NCBI GenBank assembly: GCA_002686055.1
Contig: NYZU01000008.1
Location: 21,175 to 85,174, forward strand
Reading direction: 5' to 3'
DNA from: Oceanospirillaceae bacterium
GTDB taxonomy: Bacteria > Pseudomonadota > Gammaproteobacteria > Pseudomonadales > Balneatricaceae
Length of the DNA: 64,000 bases
The notes under the pieces were generated by a model, which did not search any database, was not told the DNA's origin, and saw only the letters and a program-made list of their open reading frames with translations. A program made the position numbers and the translations under genes. Below are positions 52,176 to 61,895 of this stretch, one piece after another (the stretch's first letter is position 1; every line of letters starts with the position of its first letter).

Positions 52176-52772
52176 ATGCATCCACCATCCAAAGCCATGT
52201 TAATGGCACGACTTGATAAATTTCTGGCGCATAATCCATTGCCAGAAAATTTATGGGTGTTTGCCTATGGTTCCCTGTTATGGAACCCAGAAATGGATAT
52301 TCTGGAGAGTCGGCGAGCCTTATTACTAGGCTATAAACGCGGCTTTAACTTACTGTCTACGGTTCACAGAGGTACACCTGAAGATCCAGGGCTCGTATTA
52401 TCTTTGCGCAGTGGTGGCCATTGTGAAGGGCTAGTATTTAAGATAAACCCTGAAACTAGAGATGCCGATTTTACCAATCTCTGGTTACGTGAAATGGTGT
52501 CTTTATTTTATCAACCCAAATGGTGTGATGTAGATACGGCAAAAGGAACGATAAAGGCCATTACCTTTGTCGCAGATATGGAGAGTGAACAATTTGTGGA
52601 TTTTAATGAGGACACAACAGCCCAAATGATTCATCAGGCCCATGGCCAACGTGGGCCGAATATTGATTACTTTAACAATACCCATAACCATTTAGAGTCA
52701 ATGGGAATTAAAGACCCTCTGTTTACTTCTTTAGCTGAACATATCGATAGCTTAGAAGAAAATACCCTCTAA
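52176..52772 (+). CDS. Gamma-glutamylcyclotransferase (ChaC-like)
   Basis: LWVFAYGSLLWNPEMDILESRRALLLGYKRGFNLLSTVHRGTPEDPGLVLSLRSGGHCEGLVFKI. Confidence 0.92.
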   Translation: MHPPSKAMLMARLDKFLAHNPLPENLWVFAYGSLLWNPEMDILESRRALLLGYKRGFNLLSTVHRGTPEDPGLVLSLRSGGHCEGLVFKINPETRDADFTNLWLREMVSLFYQPKWCDVDTAKGTIKAITFVADMESEQFVDFNEDTTAQMIHQAHGQRGPNIDYFNNTHNHLESMGIKDPLFTSLAEHIDSLEENTL

Positions 52773-52809
52773 TATCAGCAGCACAATAACCCTACTTATT
52801 TTAACGCCC

Positions 52810-53247
52810 TTATTCCTCAGCGATAGGATCCAACTTGTCGACAATAATAGCTAACTGCTCGCGCTCAGTTGGCGTCAAACGGGCTAATAATTCGGCTTCC
52901 CAAGCCTGCATAAGGGGGGTGATACTGCCATATAACTCTTGGCCAGTTGAAGACAAATATAATAATACTGCCCGCTTATCCTCTGCGACTGTCTCACGAG
53001 AGAGGTACTCTAGCTCAGATAAACCAGATACGGAGCGAGATATTTTCACCTTATCCATATAGGTCAAGTCAGCTATTTGTTTAGCTGTCATTGGACCATA
53101 TTGGCCCAACAGAGCAACAATCCGCCATTGCTCCTTAGTAATCCCAAAGCGCTTTGTGTATATGGTCGCAATATCATTACTAATATTATGCGCCATGCGA
53201 TTAAAGCGATATGGCAAGAATTTATTTAAATCCAGAGAATTACTCAT
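52810..53247 (-). CDS. MarR family transcriptional regulator
   Basis: FGITKEQWRIVALLGQYGPMTAKQIADLTYMDKVKISRSVSGLSELEYLSRETVAEDKRAVLLYLSSTGQELY. Confidence 0.93.
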   Translation of the reverse strand: MSNSLDLNKFLPYRFNRMAHNISNDIATIYTKRFGITKEQWRIVALLGQYGPMTAKQIADLTYMDKVKISRSVSGLSELEYLSRETVAEDKRAVLLYLSSTGQELYGSITPLMQAWEAELLARLTPTEREQLAIIVDKLDPIAEE

Positions 53248-53528
53248 AATTGACAGGCCTAATTAATACCATCTAGCTATTATAACAAGCCCACTATAAC
53301 AAGTTAATCTCCTCACAAGATACTGAGCAAAGCAAAAGATTAAGCTGGAACATTATCAAAAGATTACATGGCCAATAACAAATTATCTGGGTATGTGATT
53401 TAAAATAAGGCCACGTAGCCATATATATAAATATGGTAACCTACATATACCACAAGCAAATCCCTAACATTTTTTATATAGGGGCAGTTGGTTACAGGGC
53501 AACAGCATATCTAAGACAAGAATACAAA

Positions 53529-55313
53529 ATGAACCAATCACCTAATGACCCACAAAACTCCAGCAAAGATAAGGCCGGCATGCAATTGCTTTTGCAGCTT
53601 CTACCGTTTATTTCGCCTTACCGAAAAATGGTGTTTGGCGCCGTTATTGCCCTTATTTTTACCGCTGGGGTATCCCTCGCTCTTGGGCAAGGTATTCGTA
53701 TTTTAATCGACCAAGGCTTTAGTGCTGCTGATCCAGCCCTTCTTAATCAAGCTATGCTTTTCTTGGGCGTCATCACCTTGTCCTTAGCCGGTGGTACCTT
53801 TATCCGCTTTTATCTCGTTTCTTGGTTGGGGGAAAGAGTCAGCAATGATATTCGTATGGCGGTGTTTAAGCATATACTCACCCTTCACCCCCATTATTTT
53901 GAAGAAAATCGCAGTGGTGAGATCAATGCTCGCTTAACCACAGACACTACTCTACTTCAGTCAATTATTGGCTCTTCTATTTCCATGGCCTTGCGCAATA
54001 GCCTGACTTTTATTGGTGGTTTAGCCATGATGTTGATCACCAACCTTAAGCTTGCCTTAATTGTCCTAGCCAGTGTGCCGGTAATCATTGTGCCCATGCT
54101 GATGTATGGACGCCGAGTACGCTCATTATCACGCCAGAGTCAAGATACCGTTGCAGAAGTGGGTACCTATGCAGGGGAAATAGTTCAAAATATTAAAGTA
54201 GTGCAAGGCTTTACCAGAGAGTCAGAAGAAACACAGGCTTTTGGCGAAGAAGTAGAAAAAGCATTTACAGTGGCTAAACGCCGTATTTTACAGCGCTCCC
54301 TATTAATTATTGTCGCTATGACGCTGGTGTTTTCAGGCCTTTCTATTATGCTTTGGGTAGGTGCAAAGGATGTGATCCAAGGTGTGATTACTGCTGGTGA
54401 GCTCTCCGCTTTTGTTTTTTATGCCATTTTAGTGGCTATGGCAGTAGCCACTATTTCCGAGGTTTACGGTGAACTACAAAGAGCCGCTGGTGCCACCGAA
54501 CGCCTGATGGATTTATTATCTTCTAAGCCTCAAATAAAAGCCCCAGCAGAAACACAAAGCCTTCCAAATGGCGCCCTGCCCCTGCGCTTTAGTGACGTAA
54601 GTTTTGCTTATCCCTCTCGTCCCGATGAAAGCGCCCTAGATAAACTTGATTTTACTATTGCGGCTGGTGAAACTGTGGCCATTGTAGGCCCATCTGGGGC
54701 TGGCAAAACCACTGTGTTTGAAATGCTACAACGCTTTTATGATCCACAACAAGGACATATCTCTATTGCTGACATTCCAATCACTGAACTTGATCCACAG
54801 CACTTACGTCGTCATCTCGGTGTTGTTCCCCAACAATCTACCTTGTTTAGTAGTGACGTCTGGCACAATATTCGCTATGGCAACCCTAAGGCGACTGATG
54901 ATCAAGTTTATTTGGCTGCCCAACAGGCTAATGCGCACCCATTTATTGAAGCCCTGCCTGCTGGCTATAACAGTTATTTAGGTGAGCAAGGAGTACGTTT
55001 GTCTGGCGGTCAACGGCAACGCATCACTATCGCCCGTGCTATGTTAAAAAACCCATCCATATTACTGCTTGATGAAGCCACAAGTGCCTTGGATGCGGAA
55101 AGTGAAGCCAAAGTCACTGCTGCCCTACAGGCATTAATGCAAGGCCGTACGACTTTGATTATTGCCCACCGATTAGCAACGGTGATGTATGCTGATCGTA
55201 TCTTATTAATGGATAAAGGAAAGATTATTGCCCAGGGTAAGCATGAGGAATTGCTGGCCAGTTCAGATCTATACCAACGTCTATGTAAACTCCAATTTGA
55301 TCACGAAAACTGA
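53529..55313 (+). CDS. MsbA-like ABC exporter, fused permease/ATPase
   Basis: LHPHYFEENRSGEINARLTTDTTLLQ; AIVGPSGAGKTTVFEMLQRFYDPQ; RLSGGQRQRITIARAMLKNPSILLLDEATSALD. ORF listed from 53433; start at 53529 (MNQSPNDP) more likely. Confidence 0.94.
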   Translation: MNQSPNDPQNSSKDKAGMQLLLQLLPFISPYRKMVFGAVIALIFTAGVSLALGQGIRILIDQGFSAADPALLNQAMLFLGVITLSLAGGTFIRFYLVSWLGERVSNDIRMAVFKHILTLHPHYFEENRSGEINARLTTDTTLLQSIIGSSISMALRNSLTFIGGLAMMLITNLKLALIVLASVPVIIVPMLMYGRRVRSLSRQSQDTVAEVGTYAGEIVQNIKVVQGFTRESEETQAFGEEVEKAFTVAKRRILQRSLLIIVAMTLVFSGLSIMLWVGAKDVIQGVITAGELSAFVFYAILVAMAVATISEVYGELQRAAGATERLMDLLSSKPQIKAPAETQSLPNGALPLRFSDVSFAYPSRPDESALDKLDFTIAAGETVAIVGPSGAGKTTVFEMLQRFYDPQQGHISIADIPITELDPQHLRRHLGVVPQQSTLFSSDVWHNIRYGNPKATDDQVYLAAQQANAHPFIEALPAGYNSYLGEQGVRLSGGQRQRITIARAMLKNPSILLLDEATSALDAESEAKVTAALQALMQGRTTLIIAHRLATVMYADRILLMDKGKIIAQGKHEELLASSDLYQRLCKLQFDHEN

Positions 55314-55315
55314 AT

Positions 55316-56368
55316 ATGAATAATCCCGAACCAGCCCAGCAAATCCAACTACTTCGTGATGGTTATTGGGATCGCACTTCTATAATTAAGCTTGCAGACA
55401 ACAGTAAGCGCGTGCGTAAAATTAGCAAAGGTTCGGATTCTGCTGGCCCTTGGGGTATCCAAAATTTACGTGCTGAAGCACTTTATCTTGCTAATTTAGA
55501 GCCTAATCTGCAGGATTTTTTTCCGCCACTACTTGATCATTGGGATGGAACCACTACCGGCTATGATATGGGCTTTATGGCAAACTATATTGATGTGGGA
55601 CAAATCGCAAAACAACAGCTTTTTAGCCAACAACAAGCGGATGCTATGCAGGTGTATTTGGCAAAGCGTCTTTTTAACGAACTCCATACCCCGTCTTCAG
55701 CGCCGGCAGTGTTGAGCAACAATATCAAAGAGACGTTTACACAGGCCTTAGAATACCTGCAAACACATACTGAACTTAGTATATTGCTACCAGCTATTAA
55801 TATTAATGGTTTGCCTGTGGCTGCATTGGAACAGCAATTAAATAAGCTATTTAGCAGTAATATCTTGGATAAGTTAGATCAGGGACCTCAAGTTCGATTA
55901 CATGGCGACCTATTTCTTGAAAATATGCTCCTACCAGCAGCAGATCCAGGCCAAAATTGGCCTGAACATTTAATCTTAATCGACCCTATTTCCGTGGCGG
56001 GTGTTAGCACTGGTCACCCATTATTCGATTTAGGTAAATACGAGAGTTATGCTAATGGTGAGTTGTCTGCTATGCGCGGCGAATACCTTATCTTGCAAGG
56101 TTTTACTGATCCATATCAAATTAACCAACAGCACCAGTTCCAATGGGCTATTGATTGGCATGCTGCTGCCATGGCAGGAATAAAAAATATTGATTGGCAG
56201 CATCAATTACGCGCTGAATATATACGACACTATGGTTCGGTAGATTCAGCACTATATGAATTATTGCAGGCTTATTTTGGGGCAGCTATGGTAATTTGTA
56301 CTGATGGCAGAGAACAGCAAGGGCGAGCTTTAAAAATGCGCACTAGCCTTGAACTGTGCCTAGCCTAG
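55316..56368 (+). CDS. Phosphotransferase/aminoglycoside-kinase-like protein
   Basis: VRLHGDLFLENMLL (HGDxxxxN catalytic loop) and LILIDPISVAGVSTGHPLFDLGKY (IDP metal-binding); 2 nt after the ABC exporter stop. Confidence 0.75.
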   Translation: MNNPEPAQQIQLLRDGYWDRTSIIKLADNSKRVRKISKGSDSAGPWGIQNLRAEALYLANLEPNLQDFFPPLLDHWDGTTTGYDMGFMANYIDVGQIAKQQLFSQQQADAMQVYLAKRLFNELHTPSSAPAVLSNNIKETFTQALEYLQTHTELSILLPAININGLPVAALEQQLNKLFSSNILDKLDQGPQVRLHGDLFLENMLLPAADPGQNWPEHLILIDPISVAGVSTGHPLFDLGKYESYANGELSAMRGEYLILQGFTDPYQINQQHQFQWAIDWHAAAMAGIKNIDWQHQLRAEYIRHYGSVDSALYELLQAYFGAAMVICTDGREQQGRALKMRTSLELCLA

Positions 56369-56400
56369 ATCATATCTGCAAAAGGCTCATTGTTGGGCAC

Positions 56401-57276
56401 TTAAGATATGGGGTCTTGCGCAACCATATCCAGCACTGTTTTAGCCACTAATTCAGGTTGATCTAGGGGTAAAAGATGTTTTGTATCAGGAAAGTTAACA
56501 GCTCTTTTAGGTCCCTCAAGTCCTTGCCAACGCTGCCAACTAATATCATCTACGGTATCAGAATGTTGTGCCCTTAAGAGATCAATGGGCACCTGAATTT
56601 GCCGTAAAATTTTCCAAGTATTGGGCACCGTTCCATACACTAGTGCCTCCCAATTCTTATCAAACAGCAACCCTACCTCACCAGCTTCATCATTCTTATC
56701 CACAGGGCCGATACCAGAGTGGATATAATCCCACAAAACACTATCCGAAAAGCCAGCAAATACTCGCTTACTGCGGTGAAAATCAAATGCATTCTGCATA
56801 CTAGGCCAACGATTAGGACGGCCTAGGGCTTTCTTAACAATGGGGATATAGCCTTTTAAGGAATCAGGCATAAAGCGCATTATTCGCGTATAACGTGCTT
56901 TTAAAAGGACTGGTTCAATCATCACTAAACGACGAAAAAGATGTGGCTTATGGTGAGCAGCTAATAAACCCACTACCGCTCCCATAGAATGACCAACAAA
57001 GGTTACTGGAGCGAGTTTATGGGCCTCAATAAAAGCGATTTGATCAGCTGCCATACGTCGCCAAAGCTGATTATCGCTGTACTTTTGTCTGAAATCATCC
57101 AAACTTTGCCATAGCGGACGCAGTTCTGGCGCATAAATGGTGCAATCAGTTTCCAAATGACTAAGTAGACTACGATAAGCACCTGCAGGAAAACCATTGG
57201 CATGGGCAAACAATAACGGCCTCGGTCCGTTACCATAGATCTGAAAAGGAATATCTGCTTGCTTTGCCAGTGCCAT
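56401..57276 (-). CDS. Alpha/beta-fold hydrolase
   Basis: LLFAHANGFPAGAYRSLLSHLETDCTIYAPELRP, VTFVGHSMGAVVGLLAAHH (GHSMG nucleophile elbow), FPDTKHLLPLDQPELV. Confidence 0.9.
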   Translation of the reverse strand: MALAKQADIPFQIYGNGPRPLLFAHANGFPAGAYRSLLSHLETDCTIYAPELRPLWQSLDDFRQKYSDNQLWRRMAADQIAFIEAHKLAPVTFVGHSMGAVVGLLAAHHKPHLFRRLVMIEPVLLKARYTRIMRFMPDSLKGYIPIVKKALGRPNRWPSMQNAFDFHRSKRVFAGFSDSVLWDYIHSGIGPVDKNDEAGEVGLLFDKNWEALVYGTVPNTWKILRQIQVPIDLLRAQHSDTVDDISWQRWQGLEGPKRAVNFPDTKHLLPLDQPELVAKTVLDMVAQDPIS

Positions 57277-57331
57277 AAGAAAAACTTTTGCTGCGCTTTA
57301 TCAAACACAAAAGGGATATTAGGTTAGTGGT

Positions 57332-57361
57332 ATAAGATCAGGTTTCATAACCTGATCTTAT
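57332..57361. terminator. Strong hairpin between tyrB-like gene and hydrolase gene
   Basis: ATAAGATCAGGTTtcatAACCTGATCTTAT: perfect 13-bp inverted repeat; no good T tract, so terminator assignment is tentative. Confidence 0.5.
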
Positions 57362-57384
57362 CACAAGACTCGGTTTAGAGTGAC

Positions 57385-58578
57385 TTAGAGAACCGCTGCC
57401 ACAGCCTTGGCAAAATTGGCCATATTGCTATCATTTAAACCAGCCACATTGATTCGGCTAGATCCTACCAGATAGACACTATGGTTATGAACCAGACTAT
57501 TTACCTGATCTTTATCGACACCTAAAAACGAGAACATGCCTTTTTGGCGTTCAATAAAACTAAAGTCCTGTTGCACCCCAGCAGTGTTAAGGGCCTGTAC
57601 CAACTCACTACGCAGGCGGGCAATACGCTCACGTACCTCACCTAGTTCCACCAACCAATCTGCTTTTAGCTCAGCATCATCCAAAATAGTTTGCACAACT
57701 AAGGCACCGTGGGAAGGAGGCATAGAGTAATTACCACGGATCACCCCATTCATTTGCCCTTGAACAACATTGGCATGATCAGCTGTTTTGGTAAGCACAA
57801 TAGCTGTACCAGTGCGTTCACGATAAAGCCCAAAGTTTTTTGAGCAAGAGCTAGCAATAACCATCTCTTCAACAATATCGGCAACAAGGCGTAAACCGGC
57901 CGCATCTTCTTCCATACCATCGCCCATACCTTGGTAAGCAATATCGACAAAAGGAATAAGGCCTTTTTTACTGGCCAATTCAGCAAACGCCTGCCATTGG
58001 TCCAAATTTAGGTCAGCACCAGATGGATTATGACAACAGCCATGCACCAACACTAAATCACCCGCTTCAGCCTCAGCTTCTAGCTTGGCCATCATGGCAT
58101 CAAAATCAACACTATGGGTATTAGCATCAAAGTAAGGAAACTCATCAAGGGTTAAACCAGCACTTTTAATAATTGCGTGGTGGTTGGCCCAAGTTGGCTT
58201 ACCAACCCATACTTTAGCACCAGGCTTTGCCGCATTGATAAATTCACAAATAACTCGGAGAGCACCTGTGCCACCCGGAGTCTGAGCAATTGCCAAACGC
58301 TTATCAGCCAAGAAGGTATTACCAGCACCAAGCACAACTTCTGCAATAAGTTGATTGTAACGTGCCCAACCGGCCATACCCACATAGGTTTTGGTATCCT
58401 CTAGACCCAAAATACGTTGTTCAGCGGCATCAACTGCACGCATAATTGGCGTATGACCTTGCGCATCTTTATAAACGCCAAGTCCCAAATCCACTTTATG
58501 AGGATTTGAATCTTCGCGATGCATTACGGCTAGGTGCAAAATGGGATCAGCAGGCACTGGTTGCAGCGACTCAAACAT
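57385..58578 (-). CDS. Aromatic amino acid / aspartate aminotransferase (TyrB/AspC-like)
   Basis: FESLQPVPADPILHLAVMHREDSNPHKVDLGLGVYKDAQGHTPIMRAV; LVHGCCHNPSGADLNLDQW; VIASSCSKNFGLYRERTG. Confidence 0.95.
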   Translation of the reverse strand: MFESLQPVPADPILHLAVMHREDSNPHKVDLGLGVYKDAQGHTPIMRAVDAAEQRILGLEDTKTYVGMAGWARYNQLIAEVVLGAGNTFLADKRLAIAQTPGGTGALRVICEFINAAKPGAKVWVGKPTWANHHAIIKSAGLTLDEFPYFDANTHSVDFDAMMAKLEAEAEAGDLVLVHGCCHNPSGADLNLDQWQAFAELASKKGLIPFVDIAYQGMGDGMEEDAAGLRLVADIVEEMVIASSCSKNFGLYRERTGTAIVLTKTADHANVVQGQMNGVIRGNYSMPPSHGALVVQTILDDAELKADWLVELGEVRERIARLRSELVQALNTAGVQQDFSFIERQKGMFSFLGVDKDQVNSLVHNHSVYLVGSSRINVAGLNDSNMANFAKAVAAVL

Positions 58579-58790
58579 GAGAAATTACTCTCCAAAAAAA
58601 GATTATAAAAAAGCTTTAAAAAGTTAAGCGGAAGTATATGCTTTTCCATCCAGCAAAACTATGCTGCAGGGCTGTTTTTAGTCACTTTTCAGTAAAAATT
58701 CATCCTTCTTAAACCATAAATCTCATAAGCATACCAAGTGTTGACCTGATAAGGCATAATCAACCTTTAATTAGCTAGCAAGTATTAACC

Positions 58791-59657
58791 ATGATGATAC
58801 CGCGTTTTTTCTTACATCCAGTGGGCGGTGCCATCATCGTTGCGGCCATCTGGGGTATTAACGTTATTCTTATGAAAATGGCTATGAATGACATGCCACC
58901 CCTAGCTTTTACTACTTTTCGTTTTTTTGCCCTAGCTCTTCTGCTACTCCCCTTTGTCAAATTAAGTTGGTCTCAGTTTCGCCAATTACTGCCCTTGGCC
59001 TTAGTGATGGGTATGGGGCACTTTCACCTATTAGCCATAGGTTTAACCTACGTACCCGGTGTTATTGCGAGTTTTTGTTTACTCCTCGGTGGTCCATTAT
59101 CGTCATTCTTGGGCTATTTGCTGTTAAAAGAACGCTTAACCCGTTGGCAAGTACTGGCCATTTTTGTGGCCACACTGGGCGCTACTGCACCCTCATTTTT
59201 ATCAGGTAGTATCAGCTTGCAAATAGGCATGGTGATTGTTATCTGTAGTACTTGCTTCTGGGCCTTGGGCAATATTCAGGTAAGACGTTTACCGCAACTC
59301 CCCATATTGGCACTGCAATTCTGGATAGCCATTATTACCGCACCCATTAGCTATGTATTTTATATATTTAGTGGTGACGGTACCCCCATTTGGCAATACC
59401 TAACAGCGCCAACAACAGCGATTCTAATTTATGTTGTGGTAGGCTCATCGATCATAGCCTATGCTTTATGGTACCGGCTTATTCACTCTCATGGTATTCA
59501 GCATGTAGCGCCATTTATGCTACTGCAACCCATGTTTACCTTGCTGGCCGGTTACCTTATTTTGTCTGAAGCTTTAACGCTCTGGCAATGGATAGGCAGT
59601 GGTATTACGTTAATAGCTATGTATGCATACCAACGTCTGCAAAAGCAACGTATGTAA
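58791..59657 (+). CDS. EamA/DMT family transporter
   Basis: Ten hydrophobic segments; AAIWGINVILMKMAMNDMPPLAFTTFRFFALALLLLPF. Confidence 0.9.
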   Translation: MMIPRFFLHPVGGAIIVAAIWGINVILMKMAMNDMPPLAFTTFRFFALALLLLPFVKLSWSQFRQLLPLALVMGMGHFHLLAIGLTYVPGVIASFCLLLGGPLSSFLGYLLLKERLTRWQVLAIFVATLGATAPSFLSGSISLQIGMVIVICSTCFWALGNIQVRRLPQLPILALQFWIAIITAPISYVFYIFSGDGTPIWQYLTAPTTAILIYVVVGSSIIAYALWYRLIHSHGIQHVAPFMLLQPMFTLLAGYLILSEALTLWQWIGSGITLIAMYAYQRLQKQRM

Positions 59658-59703
59658 TGGCTATGCTTGGCAGATAATTTTGCCTAAAAGATAACCAATA
59701 TTG

Positions 59704-60186
59704 TTACTTATCAACAGCCACACCTTCATGCTTGAGCAAATAAGCCTTGGCAGACAAGCCACCACTAAAGCCAGTTAACTGGCCATTAGCACCAATCACG
59801 CGATGGCAAGGAATAATAATAGGAATAGGATTACGGCCATTGGCTGCGCCAACGGCTCTGACCGCTTTTGGACGCCCAATAGCCTTGGCTAATTGCCCAT
59901 AAGAGCAAACTTCACCAAAAGGTATACTTTGCAACTGCTGCCATACTTGGCACTGAAATTCTGTGCCACGGGGTGCTAACTGCAAATCAAAAGTCTGACG
60001 TCGGCCAGCAAAGTAGTCCCTTAGCTGATTCTGTGCTTCGGCTAACAAACCAGACTGGCTTTGCCACTCTGGAGCTGGTTTTTGTGCCTTATTAGCATGT
60101 GGCAAGCCAACATAGGCAAGCTGTTCACCTATCCCTGCCAGCAATAATTTACCCAAGGGTGTTGATAAGTAGGTATATTCAAGCAC
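59704..60186 (-). CDS. ogt: Methylated-DNA--protein-cysteine S-methyltransferase
   Basis: FQCQVWQQLQSIPFGEVCSYGQLAKAIGRPKAVRAVGAANGRNPIPIIIPCHRVIGANGQLTGFSGGL: PCHRV active site. Confidence 0.95.
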   Translation of the reverse strand: MLEYTYLSTPLGKLLLAGIGEQLAYVGLPHANKAQKPAPEWQSQSGLLAEAQNQLRDYFAGRRQTFDLQLAPRGTEFQCQVWQQLQSIPFGEVCSYGQLAKAIGRPKAVRAVGAANGRNPIPIIIPCHRVIGANGQLTGFSGGLSAKAYLLKHEGVAVDK

Positions 60187-60275
60187 TATCTACTCCAGAC
60201 ACGATTTATTAATATACTTATTATAGTACTTTAAAACCAAAACATATAAGGAATCTCTGGCTGGGCAACTTAGTA

Positions 60276-61784
60276 TTAATACCAAGCATCATCCATAGCG
60301 GCTTTTTTGCGCCCAATAAAATCCAACATAGCTTCATCAATTGCCACATCCATTGGTGGCATTTCATATTGATCTAACATAGTTTTCATGCGCTCATAAG
60401 CTCGCTCTGCAGCCGTTTTACTGCCATTTTCTTGCCATTGCTCATAACTATCAGAATCAGACATTTGGGCATCATAAAAGGCTGTTTGGTAGTTGGCCAT
60501 GGTGTGGGAACACCCCAAAAAGTGGCCCCCTGCCGGCACTTCCTGGTATGCATCGGCAGCCAAACTATTACTATCAATGGTTATGCCACTCAATAGACGC
60601 TGGTAACCACCCAAACGATCAGCATCCAAGATCAGTTTTTCGTAACCCATGGCCAAGCCGCCTTCAAGCCAACCGGCAGCATGTAAAACATAATTTGCAC
60701 CGGCTAAAGCCGTGGCGTGCATGGAATCAGCACTCTCAAACGCTGCTTGAGCATCACAAATTTTTGCGGCCGTCAGTGAACCACCACAACGCAAAGGAAT
60801 GCCCAAGCGCCTTGCTAATTGCCCAATCATATAGTTAGACATCACTGGCTCTGGCATACCAAAGGTTGGCGCTCCAGATTTTAAACTCATCGAGGAGAGA
60901 AAATTCCCCATCACAAACGCCGCACCAGGTTTAACCAACTGACTAAACGCCCCCGCTGCCATCGCTTCTGCTAGGGCCTGTGCGACCCCTGCGGGGGTAG
61001 TAACAGGCCCCATGGCACCCCCCAAAATAAAAGGCGCAACTATAATAGCCTGATTGGCTTCACAATAAACCTGAATAGCCTCAGATGCGACCTTGTCAAT
61101 CATCATTGGCGAATTCATATTAACATTGCCCATAATAACGACATTTTGCTGCATAAAATCAGCACCAAAGACAATCTTCGCCAAGTCAACAGAATCCTCT
61201 GCCCTTTCCTTGGCCGTAATCATCCCCAACAATGGCTTATCTGAATAACGTAAGTGACCATACACCATATCCAAATGACGCTTGTTAACTGGCACATCAC
61301 ATGGCTCTACCAAAACCCCTCCAGAATGATGTAAGTAGGGTAAATCCTTAACTAATTTAACCAAATTATTAAAATCAGCTATGGTTCCATAGCGACGCCC
61401 GTGCTTTAGGTCATATATAAAAGGGGAGCCATAGGCCGGAGCAAAGACTTGATTGCGACCACCTATACGCACAGTTTTTTGGGGATTTCTTGCCACTTGG
61501 GTAAATTCAGGAGGGATTGTTGCGCATAACTTTCTGGCCAAACCATTTGGGAAACGCGCCGTCACGCCTTGAACATCCACGCCTCCGGCGCGCAAAATAT
61601 CTAATGCTTTGGGGTCTTGGCGAAATTCAACACCCACTTCAGCTAATAACCAATCGACATGGGCTTCAATTGCCTCCAACTGCTCTAAAGAACAAAAATC
61701 AAAGTAAGGTATTTTGCGTTCAATAAAAGGTGGAACATAATCCAATGATCTTGGCCGTCCACGTTGACGATTGCGCTTAACCAT
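60276..61784 (-). CDS. Second MttB superfamily protein (non-pyrrolysine type)
   Basis: FAPAYGSPFIYDLKHGRRYGTIADFNNLVKLV, SGAPTFGMPEPVMSNYMIGQLARRLGIPLRCGGSLTAAKICDAQAAFES, GGHFLGCSHTMANYQTAFYDAQMSDSDSYEQW; parallels 22370..23917. No in-frame TAG. Confidence 0.92.
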   Translation of the reverse strand: MVKRNRQRGRPRSLDYVPPFIERKIPYFDFCSLEQLEAIEAHVDWLLAEVGVEFRQDPKALDILRAGGVDVQGVTARFPNGLARKLCATIPPEFTQVARNPQKTVRIGGRNQVFAPAYGSPFIYDLKHGRRYGTIADFNNLVKLVKDLPYLHHSGGVLVEPCDVPVNKRHLDMVYGHLRYSDKPLLGMITAKERAEDSVDLAKIVFGADFMQQNVVIMGNVNMNSPMMIDKVASEAIQVYCEANQAIIVAPFILGGAMGPVTTPAGVAQALAEAMAAGAFSQLVKPGAAFVMGNFLSSMSLKSGAPTFGMPEPVMSNYMIGQLARRLGIPLRCGGSLTAAKICDAQAAFESADSMHATALAGANYVLHAAGWLEGGLAMGYEKLILDADRLGGYQRLLSGITIDSNSLAADAYQEVPAGGHFLGCSHTMANYQTAFYDAQMSDSDSYEQWQENGSKTAAERAYERMKTMLDQYEMPPMDVAIDEAMLDFIGRKKAAMDDAWY

Positions 61785-61895
61785 AAATCCCCCTGACCAA
61801 ACAAATTAAGCCAATTGTAATCTCTAATTACTTGTCAGACAGCCAAACTACAGTTAATCTTTATATAAGTTAAAGTTATATAAATAATAAGTATT

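Noticed and set aside
60548-60838. 96-aa plus-strand ORF and other short ORFs opposite the second mttB-like gene
   Set aside because: Shadow ORFs of a strongly supported coding region.
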